This document shows positions 19,044 through 27,642 of a stretch of DNA of 64,000 nucleotides, piece by piece (the stretch's first letter is position 1; every line of letters begins with the position of its first letter). Below the pieces are notes generated by a model. It saw only the letters and a program-made list of their open reading frames with translations, did not search any database and was not told where the DNA came from. Location: positions 1 through 64,000 of the forward strand of contig JAJFHZ010000010.1 in NCBI GenBank assembly GCA_021775355.1, in the 5' to 3' direction. This DNA comes from Amylibacter sp. (lineage in GTDB: Bacteria > Pseudomonadota > Alphaproteobacteria > Rhodobacterales > Rhodobacteraceae). A program made the position numbers and the translations under genes.

Positions 19044-20287
19044 TCACCAAATCCCCCCCAACCCTTGCGGTTATTGTCAAAGGCTGGCCACGGCTTTCAG
19101 AAACATTTATAGCCCAGGAATTGCTGGCACTTCAAGAAAAAGGCCAGCAATTTGAAATTTGGTCTTTGCGGTTTCCAACTGATAAAAAAACCCACCCGCT
19201 GCACCGGAAAATCACTGCCCCTGTAAAATATCTGCCCGAATATTTGCATCAAGAACCGATGCGGGTTTGGCGTGCGTGGCGTGCTGCGCGCGTCTTACCG
19301 GGTTTTCAAAAAGCCAATGCTGTTTGGCGCAAAGATTTCGCCCGCGACAAATCCCGCAACCGTATCCGCCGTTTCGGGCAGGCCTGTGTTCTGGCAACGG
19401 AATTGCCCGATAGCGTATCGGGTTTATACGCCCATTTCATGCACACACCGTCATCGGTTGCGCGGTATGCGGCGATTATGACAGGTATGGGCTGGGGGTT
19501 TTCGGCCCATGCCAAAGACATCTGGACATCACCCGAATGGGAAAAGCGTGAAAAATTGACATCGGACACACATGGTGCCGCATTTGGCGTGACCTGCACC
19601 GCATATGGTGCCCAACATTTGCGCGATCTGGCAGATACACCCGACCGCATTGATCTGGTTTACCACGGGCTTGATCTGTCTCGTTTTCCAGCCCCCCCCG
19701 AACGCCCGGCAAAAAATCCAAACGGCCCTTTACAGTTCCTGTCTGTCGGCCGCTTGGTCGAAAAGAAAGGCTTTGACCGTCTGGTGGATGCACTGGCCCT
19801 ATTGCCAAAGGGTATGCAGTGGCAATGGGTGCATATTGGTGGCGGTGGGTTGAAACAAGCCTTGCAAACACAGGCTGAAAAGGCAGGCGTTCTGGATCGC
19901 ATCACGTGGCGCGGAGCTTGCGACCAGCCAGAGGTTATTCAAGCGATGCGCACTGCGGATATTTTCGTTCTGCCCAGCCGCATTGCCGATGATGGCGATC
20001 GTGACGGCTTGCCCAATGTGCTGATGGAAGCGGCTTCGCAAAAACTGCCGATCATATCCACCGATGTGTCCGCTATACCGGAATTTATCAACACGGGCGT
20101 GCAGGGATTGTTGGTGCATGATGACCCAACCAAGCTGGCCGATGCGATTATTGAATTAGCATCTGACCCTGCAAAACGCATAAGTTACGCTGAAGCGGCC
20201 TACACCCGTTTAACCACAGATTTCGGAATGGATGCAGGGATCACGAAGCTGATAGCACGCTTGCAAACCTTATGCGCATCTCGCTAA
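19040..20287 (+). CDS. Glycosyltransferase family 4 protein
   Basis: A 415-residue GT-B fold GT4 enzyme. The N-terminal half shows VIVKGWPRLSETFIAQELLAL, common in exopolysaccharide GT4 proteins of alphaproteobacteria. The C-terminal half has FLSVGRLVEKKGFDRLVDAL and the donor-binding E-x7-E motif region DGLPNVLMEAASQKLPIIST. Coupled by a 4-nt overlap to the gene before. The neighbouring GTs suggest stepwise assembly of one oligosaccharide. Confidence 0.88.
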   Translation: MITKSPPTLAVIVKGWPRLSETFIAQELLALQEKGQQFEIWSLRFPTDKKTHPLHRKITAPVKYLPEYLHQEPMRVWRAWRAARVLPGFQKANAVWRKDFARDKSRNRIRRFGQACVLATELPDSVSGLYAHFMHTPSSVARYAAIMTGMGWGFSAHAKDIWTSPEWEKREKLTSDTHGAAFGVTCTAYGAQHLRDLADTPDRIDLVYHGLDLSRFPAPPERPAKNPNGPLQFLSVGRLVEKKGFDRLVDALALLPKGMQWQWVHIGGGGLKQALQTQAEKAGVLDRITWRGACDQPEVIQAMRTADIFVLPSRIADDGDRDGLPNVLMEAASQKLPIISTDVSAIPEFINTGVQGLLVHDDPTKLADAIIELASDPAKRISYAEAAYTRLTTDFGMDAGITKLIARLQTLCASR

Positions 20288-20296
20288 GCTGACCCC

Positions 20297-21376
20297 ATGT
20301 CCCGCATCGCTTTTTATGCCCCGATGAAACCGCCGACCCACCCGATACCGTCGGGGGACCGCGCGATTGCACGGGCGTTGTTAAAAGCATTGGGGTCGCA
20401 AGCTGAACTGGCTTCAGAATTGCGGATATATGACGGGAAAGGTGATGCCGACACTCAAGCAGCTCTGATCTCTGTGGCGAAAATTGAAGCGCAGAAGTTG
20501 ATAGAACAGGGACACAAACAGGGTTGGAAAGTTTGGTTCACCTATCACAATTACTACAAATCCCCCGACCTGATCGGCCCAATCGTGTCCAAAACTATGG
20601 GAATTCCCTATATTTTACTGGAAGCCACGCGTGCCAAAAAGCGGCTTGATGGGCCATGGGCAAAATTTGCGTACCTTGCAGAATGGGCCTGTGATCAGGC
20701 AGATGTTATCCTTTATTTCACCCAGCAAGACCGTCAAGCGTTGGAAGCCTATCGCGCACAAGATCAGCAAATCATCCACCTGCCGCCTTTTCTGGCTGAA
20801 ACTGAAACCGCGTCATTCCGCGAAAAACCAAAAAACAACACAATCCTAAGCGTGGGCATGATGCGCAAAGGGGCAAAGGCCAAATCCTATGCCTTGATTG
20901 CACAGGCCCTTAATGCCCTGAAAACCAATGGCTGGCGTCTGATTATTATCGGTGATGGCCCTGCGCGAACCGAAATTGAAGCAATGTTCGCGCCCTTTGA
21001 TGAACGCGTTACCTTTCTGGGCCAACTGGATAAATCTGCAATTGCCGAACATTACGCAAATGCTGCGGTGTTTTTATGGCCGGGCGTGGATGAAGCCTTT
21101 GGTATGGCCTACTTGGAAGCCCAAGCGGTGGGCTTACCGATCGTGGCACAGGATCGACCGGGGCTGTGCGATGTTATCGCACCTTTGATAAAACTGTCTG
21201 CGGTGGGTCAGGTGGCTGACATGGCACATGATGTTGATCAACTTTTAAACGACGCAGAATATTGGCAAACCCGTAGTCAGGCGGGGCTTGAATATGTCAG
21301 GCAAAATCATCTGCTGGGGGCTGCTCGGAAAAACCTTATGACCGTATTGAATCCATTGATAGGATCACGACCATGA
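20297..21376 (+). CDS. Glycosyltransferase family 4 protein
   Basis: A 359-residue GT-B glycosyltransferase. The N-terminal part includes YAPMKPPTHPIPSGDRAIARALLKAL, and the donor-site region EAFGMAYLEAQAVGLPIVAQD contains the GT4 E-x7-E motif. It starts nine bases after the preceding GT4 gene and ends overlapping the phosphatase gene by 4 nt. It differs clearly from the 19040 product, so the pair probably makes different linkages. Confidence 0.87.
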   Translation: MSRIAFYAPMKPPTHPIPSGDRAIARALLKALGSQAELASELRIYDGKGDADTQAALISVAKIEAQKLIEQGHKQGWKVWFTYHNYYKSPDLIGPIVSKTMGIPYILLEATRAKKRLDGPWAKFAYLAEWACDQADVILYFTQQDRQALEAYRAQDQQIIHLPPFLAETETASFREKPKNNTILSVGMMRKGAKAKSYALIAQALNALKTNGWRLIIIGDGPARTEIEAMFAPFDERVTFLGQLDKSAIAEHYANAAVFLWPGVDEAFGMAYLEAQAVGLPIVAQDRPGLCDVIAPLIKLSAVGQVADMAHDVDQLLNDAEYWQTRSQAGLEYVRQNHLLGAARKNLMTVLNPLIGSRP

Positions 21377-21951
21377 CAAAACTTGCCCTTATCCGCCATG
21401 GTCACACACTATGGAATCGCGCTGGCCGCATTCAGGGACGCACCGACATTGCGCTTGATCCAGATGCGGTTACAGAGTTGTCAGGTTACAAGCTGCCCGC
21501 CGATTGGGCCGATGCAAATCTGGTTTCCAGCCCCTTGATGCGCGCCGCCCAAACCGCCGAGATTATTGCAGGACGCAAGCCCGAATTGGAAGACACCCTG
21601 ATCGAAATGAACTGGGGTGATTGGGAAGGTTTACGTGGCGTTGATCTAAAGCTGGACCCGAATTCGGGCTTTCGTGATATTGAATATTGGGGCTGGAATT
21701 ATCGCCCACCCAACGGCGAAAGCCCGCAAGACGTGTGGAACAGGATTGAACCGTGGGTGATGGAACTTGCAAACGATACCATTGCTGTGTGTCATATCGG
21801 AATTATGCGGATGATCTTGGCAAAGGCCATAGGTTGGGATTTTGACGGCCCTGCCCCGTTCAAAATCAAACGCAACCGTCTTTATGTGGTTGAGTTGGAT
21901 AAAGGTTTGCATATGGTGGGTGATGAGCCTGTTAGATTGGAAAAGCGGTAA
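21373..21951 (+). CDS. Histidine phosphatase family protein
   Basis: A 192-residue phosphoglycerate-mutase-fold phosphatase. The catalytic RHG motif is in ALIRHGHTLWNRAGRIQGRTD near the N-terminus, and the second catalytic His is in AVCHIGIMR (about residue 138). The position inside a glycosyltransferase operon suggests removal of phosphate from a sugar phosphate or lipid-linked intermediate rather than a role in glycolysis; this is inference. Overlaps the upstream gene (ATGA) and is three bases before the next. Confidence 0.87.
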   Translation: MTKLALIRHGHTLWNRAGRIQGRTDIALDPDAVTELSGYKLPADWADANLVSSPLMRAAQTAEIIAGRKPELEDTLIEMNWGDWEGLRGVDLKLDPNSGFRDIEYWGWNYRPPNGESPQDVWNRIEPWVMELANDTIAVCHIGIMRMILAKAIGWDFDGPAPFKIKRNRLYVVELDKGLHMVGDEPVRLEKR

Positions 21952-21954
21952 CGT

Positions 21955-23094
21955 ATGCAAGTTCTGATCGTCGTCACACATCTGTTAGGCACTGGCCATC
22001 TAAGCCGCATATTGACCCTTGCACGGGCCTTTTCGGCGGCGGGCCATAGTGTGACGGTTCTAAGCGGCGGCATGCATGCCCCACACTTGAAGACACATGG
22101 TGTGACATTGCACCAACTGCCCCCCGTCCGTTCTGACGGCACAAATTTCACCACGCTTTTAACGGCGGATAACAAGCTGGCAGATGCCGCCTATCTGGCC
22201 CAGCGCAAAGATGATATTCTAGACCTGTTTCACAAACTGAAGCCCGATGTTATCATAACCGAATTGTTCCCTTTTGGCCGCCGCATCCTGCGGGCAGAGT
22301 TTCTGACCCTGTTGACCGCTGCCAAAGCCCGCAAAAAACCCTGTCTGGTTTTAAGCTCGGTTCGCGATATTCTGGCCCCGCCATCAAAACCCGCCAAGGC
22401 GGAAAAGACCGATCAGATTATTAACCAATACTATGATGGCGTTTTGGTTCATTCCGATCCGAACACCACGCCGTTAAGCCAAAGCTGGCCATTATCCGAC
22501 ATGCTGGCCGACAAGCTGCATTACACGGGTTATGTCGCCCCCACCTCTGCCGGGTTGCATCCCGATCAATTAGGAAAGGATGCGATTATTGTCAGCGCGG
22601 GGGGCGGTTCCGTTGGCACTGCGCTATTCGAATGTGCTGTAAAAGCTGCCCTTCTGAACCCTGCCCTGAAATGGCGCATGTTGATAGGCGGAGCCAATCC
22701 TGACACTGAAATCACACGTTTGCAGGGCATGGCGATAGGTAGTGGATTGCATGTTGAACGTGCCAGACCTGACTTTAGGCAGCTTTTGCATCACGCCACA
22801 GCTTCTGTCAGCATGTGTGGTTATAACACTGCGCTTGATCTGTTGCAGGCAGGCACGCCCAGCGTATTTATCCCCTTTGATGATGGCGGTGAGGTGGAAC
22901 AAACCCTGCGGGCGGAAAGCCTAGCAAAGCATCCATCTTTTGCGGTTGTTCCAAGTAAGCATTTAACACCGCAGGTCTTGTTGGAAGCTATACAATCGGT
23001 GCAGAATGCGGGAAGATTTAATAGTGATGATCTGGAATTCAACGGTGCCGCCGAAACAGTCCGTATCACAACAGAACTGATGCAAAGCTTATGA
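21955..23094 (+). CDS. MurG-like glycosyltransferase (second copy)
   Basis: A 379-residue GT-B glycosyltransferase related to the 17820 product. It shares VVTHLLGTGHLSRILTLARAF at the N-terminus (GHxxR loop), ELFPFGRR in the middle, SAGGGSVGT after the linker, and the donor motif SMCGYNTALDLLQAGTPSVFIPF. No membrane segment. Two MurG-like enzymes plus two GT4 enzymes in one operon point to an oligosaccharide of at least four residues. Confidence 0.82.
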   Translation: MQVLIVVTHLLGTGHLSRILTLARAFSAAGHSVTVLSGGMHAPHLKTHGVTLHQLPPVRSDGTNFTTLLTADNKLADAAYLAQRKDDILDLFHKLKPDVIITELFPFGRRILRAEFLTLLTAAKARKKPCLVLSSVRDILAPPSKPAKAEKTDQIINQYYDGVLVHSDPNTTPLSQSWPLSDMLADKLHYTGYVAPTSAGLHPDQLGKDAIIVSAGGGSVGTALFECAVKAALLNPALKWRMLIGGANPDTEITRLQGMAIGSGLHVERARPDFRQLLHHATASVSMCGYNTALDLLQAGTPSVFIPFDDGGEVEQTLRAESLAKHPSFAVVPSKHLTPQVLLEAIQSVQNAGRFNSDDLEFNGAAETVRITTELMQSL

Positions 23095-23834
23095 CACAAA
23101 TCAACTGGCAACCCTTAACCGAAGAATTTCGACACTGGCAAGATGCTGGCCTGACACTGCCGTTCTGGTGGCGTGATGATGATGCAATAGAACCCACGCC
23201 CCAGTTGGAGATGCTGATCGCACTTGCCGATACTTTCGACATGTACTGCCATCTGGCCGTGATCCCGAAATTTGCAACCTCTGCCCTTGCCAAACGTGTT
23301 TCAACAACCGCACATATTATTCCAGTTGTGCATGGCTGGTCGCATATAAGCCATGCGCCTACCGGGCAGAAGAACGCCGAATTCGGCGCGACACGCCCTA
23401 TTGAAGAAACTGCCACGGATGCAATTTTGGGATTACAACGTCTTACTGATTTGTTTGGGGATCGGTTAAACCCTATGTTCGCACCACCGTGGAACCGGAT
23501 CGATCCTGAACTTGGCCAACACCTTGTGGCTATTGGCTATGATACGTTGTCGACCTATGGGCCGCGCCTATCCCGCTTTGCCGCCCCCGACCTGACCCGG
23601 ATAAACACCCATCTTGACCCAATTGCATGGCACGGCGACCGTTCACTGGTTGCACCCGATACGCTTGTGGCGCAAACTGTTGCACTGATGCAGGACCGCC
23701 GCTTAGGGCGCACGGACAACACAGAACCCTTCGGATTACTGACCCATCATCTTGTGCATGATGATGCGATATGGGACTTCGTGAAACAATTCCTCACAAT
23801 CATGCGAAAAGGGCCGGTAAAGCCTTTTCGATAA
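23091..23834 (+). CDS. Polysaccharide deacetylase-like protein
   Basis: A 247-residue NodB-fold protein. Metal and catalytic elements seen are the Asp cluster in FWWRDDDAIEPT (about residues 24-35), the HxxxH motif in VVHGWSHISH (about 82-91), and the PPWNRIDP loop. No signal peptide is visible, which is unusual for a deacetylase acting on exported polymer and suggests a cytoplasmic saccharide substrate. It overlaps the preceding GT gene by 4 nt. It could remove an acetyl group from an N-acetylated sugar after transfer. Confidence 0.78.
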   Translation: MTQINWQPLTEEFRHWQDAGLTLPFWWRDDDAIEPTPQLEMLIALADTFDMYCHLAVIPKFATSALAKRVSTTAHIIPVVHGWSHISHAPTGQKNAEFGATRPIEETATDAILGLQRLTDLFGDRLNPMFAPPWNRIDPELGQHLVAIGYDTLSTYGPRLSRFAAPDLTRINTHLDPIAWHGDRSLVAPDTLVAQTVALMQDRRLGRTDNTEPFGLLTHHLVHDDAIWDFVKQFLTIMRKGPVKPFR

Positions 23835-23874
23835 GTCTGCACCCCGTTATAGCAACCTAAAAAGGAACCTGATT

Positions 23875-24351
23875 ATGAGCCGTCTTGAAAGTATGATGCG
23901 CCGCCTGACCGCCCAGAAACTTGGGTTGGAATGGGCCGTTGGAATGACCGCTGGCCTTACGGGCGACGCGCTGGAAATCGGGTTGGGCAACGGGCGCAGT
24001 TATGATCACTTGCGCGAAATAGCCCCTGACCGCAGAATCTGGGTTATCGATCGCATCTTGCAATGCCACCATTCTTGCGTGCCACCCACGGAAAATTTTT
24101 TGCAAGGGGAAGCGGGTGACATGCTGGCACAACTTGCATCCAAAAATAACCGGATCGTTATAGCGCACTATGATTGCGGTATGGGGGTAAAGGAAAAAGA
24201 TGTCGCAGAGGCCGCCACGCTTAGCCCGATGATTGCTGCCGTTATGGCCCCGAACGGCATTATCATTTCCGGCCAACCACTGGTCGGGATCACCCAAGTC
24301 GACGGGCCTGACGGGATTGCGCCCGACCGCTACTACTTTTACAAGACCTGA
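23875..24351 (+). CDS. Small SAM-dependent methyltransferase-like protein
   Basis: A 158-residue protein with a class I SAM motif (ALEIGLGNGRSYDHLRE, about residues 33-49) and an acidic strand-end equivalent in WVIDRIL. It is short for the fold and lacks an obvious substrate-binding insertion. AAAAGGAA lies eight bases before the ATG. Its location suggests glycan methylation, but the substrate is unknown. Confidence 0.7.
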   Translation: MSRLESMMRRLTAQKLGLEWAVGMTAGLTGDALEIGLGNGRSYDHLREIAPDRRIWVIDRILQCHHSCVPPTENFLQGEAGDMLAQLASKNNRIVIAHYDCGMGVKEKDVAEAATLSPMIAAVMAPNGIIISGQPLVGITQVDGPDGIAPDRYYFYKT

Positions 24352-24364
24352 AAAGGATGGGCGC

Positions 24365-25639
24365 GTGCTGAATATAATGGATGCAAAAATCGCAGTAATT
24401 GGTCTGGGCTATGTCGGCCTGCCTTTGGCTGTGGAATTTGGCAAATCGCACTCGACGCTGGGTTTTGACATTAACGGCACCCGTATTGCGCAACTCAAAT
24501 CGGGCCATGATACAACGCTGGAAATCGGCAACTCTGATCTGGAGAAGGCAAAACATTTGCAATTCACGGATACGCTTACTGACCTACGCGATAGCAATGT
24601 TTATATTGTCACTGTTCCCACCCCTATCGACGCTTATAAGCGGCCAGATTTAACGGCATTGCTATCTGCCTCTGACACTGTCGGGCAGGTTATTTCCAAG
24701 GGCGATGTGGTGATCTTTGAAAGCACGGTTTATCCGGGCGCGACCGAGGATGATTGCATCCCCGTAATCGAAGTCACGTCCGGGCTGACATTCAACGTGG
24801 ATTTCTTTGCCGGCTACAGCCCTGAACGCATAAACCCCGGTGACAAGGCGCACCGTTTGCCTGACATCAAAAAGGTCACATCTGGGTCGACCCTCAAAAC
24901 CGCTGCATTCGTCGACGGGCTTTACCAGTGCATCATCACCGCTGGAACGTATTTAGCGCCATCCATCAAGGTGGCAGAAGCTGCCAAAGTGATTGAAAAC
25001 ACCCAGCGCGACGTCAATATTGCGCTGATCAATGAACTGGCATTGATTTTCAACAAATTGGATATTGATACGATGGACGTGCTGGAAGCCGCCCAAACAA
25101 AATGGAACTTCCTGCCCTTCCGCCCCGGGCTTGTCGGCGGGCATTGTATCGGAGTTGACCCCTATTACCTGACCCATAAAGCACAAGAGGTGGGCTATAC
25201 ACCCGAGGTTGTTTTGGCTGGACGGCGGATCAACGATGGCATGGGGACCTATGTTGTGACCCGCGTGGTGCGTGAAATGATCAACCGTGAAATACCTGTA
25301 AAAGGCGCGCGGGTCTTGGTTTTGGGTGCCACGTTCAAGGAAAATTGCCCAGACACCCGCAATTCTCGCGTGGTAGATATTATCAATGAATGTTGTGATT
25401 TCGGCATGCAGGTTGATGTGCATGACCCGTGGGTCAATGCCGTGCCCGAAACGAGTTGTGCTATCGACACCATCACAACCCCCGAAAACGGGCAATACGA
25501 TGCAATCATTTTGGCCGTAGGACATGACGTATTCAAAAAACTTGGGTTTGATAGCATTCAAGACTACGGCAAACCTGCCCATGTGTTCATGGATGTCAAA
25601 GCTATCTTTCCGAAAATGGACGGTATTTTGCGGATTTAG
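24365..25639 (+). CDS. Nucleotide-sugar dehydrogenase (TviB/WbpA-type)
   Basis: A UDP-sugar 6-dehydrogenase of about 424 residues that oxidises a UDP-hexose or UDP-N-acetylhexosamine to the uronate with two NAD. Seen are the N-terminal Rossmann motif IGLGYVGLPLA, the VPTPID loop, the catalytic Cys in VGGHCIGVDPYYLTHKA, and the C-terminal substrate-binding domain with LGATFKENCPDTRNSR. The GHCIGVDPYYL form favours the TviB/WbpA subgroup over plain UDP-glucose dehydrogenase. I prefer GTG 24365 because AAAAGGA ends seven bases upstream; ATG 24377 is the alternative. It supplies an acidic sugar for the operon's glycan. Confidence 0.88.
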   Translation: MLNIMDAKIAVIGLGYVGLPLAVEFGKSHSTLGFDINGTRIAQLKSGHDTTLEIGNSDLEKAKHLQFTDTLTDLRDSNVYIVTVPTPIDAYKRPDLTALLSASDTVGQVISKGDVVIFESTVYPGATEDDCIPVIEVTSGLTFNVDFFAGYSPERINPGDKAHRLPDIKKVTSGSTLKTAAFVDGLYQCIITAGTYLAPSIKVAEAAKVIENTQRDVNIALINELALIFNKLDIDTMDVLEAAQTKWNFLPFRPGLVGGHCIGVDPYYLTHKAQEVGYTPEVVLAGRRINDGMGTYVVTRVVREMINREIPVKGARVLVLGATFKENCPDTRNSRVVDIINECCDFGMQVDVHDPWVNAVPETSCAIDTITTPENGQYDAIILAVGHDVFKKLGFDSIQDYGKPAHVFMDVKAIFPKMDGILRI

Positions 25640-25719
25640 GATCAGTTGACATTCGTGCTATACAAACGGGTGCAAACCCTATAGCTGCCAGCCCCTGAAC
25701 TTATGAAAAGCCGAACACC

Positions 25720-27642
25720 GTGATAAAACCCCTGAATGATGCCCTTGAACAGCGCGGCTATAAAGCCCTGACCCCTGTGCAAGAAGCCGTGACAAATCCC
25801 GATCTTGAAACTGCCGATCTGCTAGTTTCAGCCCAGACGGGATCAGGTAAAACTGTTGGTTTCGGTCTGGCAATTGCCCCGACATTGCTGGGTGATGCGG
25901 AAAAGTTTGAACGTGCAAACAAACCTCTTGCGCTGATCATTGCACCAACACGCGAACTGGCATTACAGGTCAAACGCGAACTGGCATGGCTTTACGCCAA
26001 AACTGGTGTGGCCATGGCATCTTGTGTGGGTGGCATGGATATGCGCGAAGAACGCCGTGCACTGGGCAATGGCGCACATATCGTTGTCGCCACGCCGGGC
26101 CGATTGCGCGATCATATCATGCGCGGTTCATTGAATATGAACAACTTGCGTGCCGTTGTATTGGATGAAGCGGACGAAATGCTGGATTTGGGCTTTCGTG
26201 AAGATCTGGAGTTTATTTTAGGCGAAGCCCCCAAAGACCGCCGCACACTGATGTTCTCGGCCACGGTACCACGTTCCATTGCCGCTTTGGCGAAAAGCTA
26301 TCAAAAAGATGCAGTGCGTGTGGTGACGAAAGCCGAAGAAGCCCAGCATGCCGATATTGAATATCGCGCCATGAATGTGGCACCGCGTGACGGCGAAAAT
26401 GCAATCATCAATGTTTTACGTTTCTACGAAGCGCCGAATGCATTGGTGTTTTGCAACACGCGTGACATGGTCAATCGCTTGACGACACGTTTGTCCAACC
26501 GGGGTTTCTCGGTTGTGGCTTTGTCAGGCGAGTTATCCCAAAATGAACGAACTCACGCGTTGCAAGCCATGCGTGACGGGCGCGCACGGGTCTGTGTCGC
26601 CACCGACGTGGCGGCACGCGGCATCGATCTGCCGAGCCTTGATCTGGTTGTCCATGCAGACATACCACAAAGCCATGAAACCCTGCTGCACCGATCAGGG
26701 CGCACAGGTCGCGCAGGACGCAAAGGTGTCAGTGCACTGATCGTGCCGAGCAAAGTGCGCCGCAAAACCGAGCGGATTTTACAAGGCGCCAAGGTCAAAG
26801 CGGAATGGTGCGAAGCCCCGTCTGCCAATGCCGTCAGTCAGCGCGACGAAGAACGTCTGATGACTGACCCCACATGGGAACAAGAGATCACTTCGGCTGA
26901 AATTCTAGCGACGCAAAAGTTACTGGAACTGCACAGCCCTGAAAAAATTGCAGCCGCTTACCTTCGCCTGTATAAATCAGGCCAATCCGCACCCGAAGAA
27001 CTATCCGCGTCAGGTGCAGGCGGCGAACCGCGCCCGCGTGCCGCCTTTGGCCCAACGGTTTGGTTTGCCCTAACCGGCGGGCGCGAGGCAGGTGCCGAAC
27101 CACGTCGACTATTACCGATGCTTTGTAAAGCGGGCGATATTACCAAAGATGACATCGGTGCAATCCGTGTGCAAAAAAACGTGTCCTTCATCGAAATCCG
27201 CAAAGCCAGTGCCGCTAAATTTCTAAAAGCCATCGGACCGAACCTGAAGGTTGAAAATAACGCCACCCTCACGCAACTTGAAAAACCACCCGCCGTGGCA
27301 AACACACCACGTCCCAGTTTTTCCGAACGCCAGCGCAACCGCAAAGACAAAGAACCAAAGCGCAAATCATCCAAGCAGCAGGCCGCCGATTATACCGATC
27401 GCACTGAACGTAATAAAGGCAAGAAGCCAAAACGCCAGAAATCCAAAGGCATCCCGCATTCCAACGAAAACTGGGCGGACGAATTAAAACGCCTTGAAGG
27501 TGCTGTTGCAGAGTTTAAGCCAAAACGTAAAAGCGATACCCCCAAACATCCAGAGAAAAAACTAAAGGGTAAAACCGGGTCATCTAAGAGCCCAAGTGCC
27601 ACAAAGCGCGGTAAGGATTTTTCAAAACGTAAAAAACCTTAA
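25720..27642 (+). CDS. DEAD-box RNA helicase, DbpA-like
   Basis: A 640-residue ATP-dependent RNA helicase. Motifs in order: Q motif (YKALTPVQEAV), I SAQTGSGKT, II DEAD (within VLDEADEMLD), III SAT, and VI HRSGRTGRAGR. After the helicase core, residues about 445-515 (FGPTVWFALTGG ... SFIEIRKASAAKFLKAI) match the DbpA RNA-binding domain that targets 23S rRNA. A lysine/arginine-rich tail of about 110 residues follows, giving non-specific RNA affinity. The start is GTG at 25720. Likely role is large-subunit assembly. Its stop codon overlaps that of the convergent transporter gene (TTAA). Confidence 0.9.
   Translation: MIKPLNDALEQRGYKALTPVQEAVTNPDLETADLLVSAQTGSGKTVGFGLAIAPTLLGDAEKFERANKPLALIIAPTRELALQVKRELAWLYAKTGVAMASCVGGMDMREERRALGNGAHIVVATPGRLRDHIMRGSLNMNNLRAVVLDEADEMLDLGFREDLEFILGEAPKDRRTLMFSATVPRSIAALAKSYQKDAVRVVTKAEEAQHADIEYRAMNVAPRDGENAIINVLRFYEAPNALVFCNTRDMVNRLTTRLSNRGFSVVALSGELSQNERTHALQAMRDGRARVCVATDVAARGIDLPSLDLVVHADIPQSHETLLHRSGRTGRAGRKGVSALIVPSKVRRKTERILQGAKVKAEWCEAPSANAVSQRDEERLMTDPTWEQEITSAEILATQKLLELHSPEKIAAAYLRLYKSGQSAPEELSASGAGGEPRPRAAFGPTVWFALTGGREAGAEPRRLLPMLCKAGDITKDDIGAIRVQKNVSFIEIRKASAAKFLKAIGPNLKVENNATLTQLEKPPAVANTPRPSFSERQRNRKDKEPKRKSSKQQAADYTDRTERNKGKKPKRQKSKGIPHSNENWADELKRLEGAVAEFKPKRKSDTPKHPEKKLKGKTGSSKSPSATKRGKDFSKRKKP

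Noticed and set aside
24953-25582. 209-residue open frame on the minus strand inside the nucleotide-sugar dehydrogenase gene
   Set aside because: It lies entirely under a gene with full family motifs and has no recognisable sequence; it is a shadow frame.
25648-25684. TTGACA at about 25655 as helicase promoter
   Set aside because: No acceptable -10 element at 16-18 bases; only CTATAG at about 24 bases.
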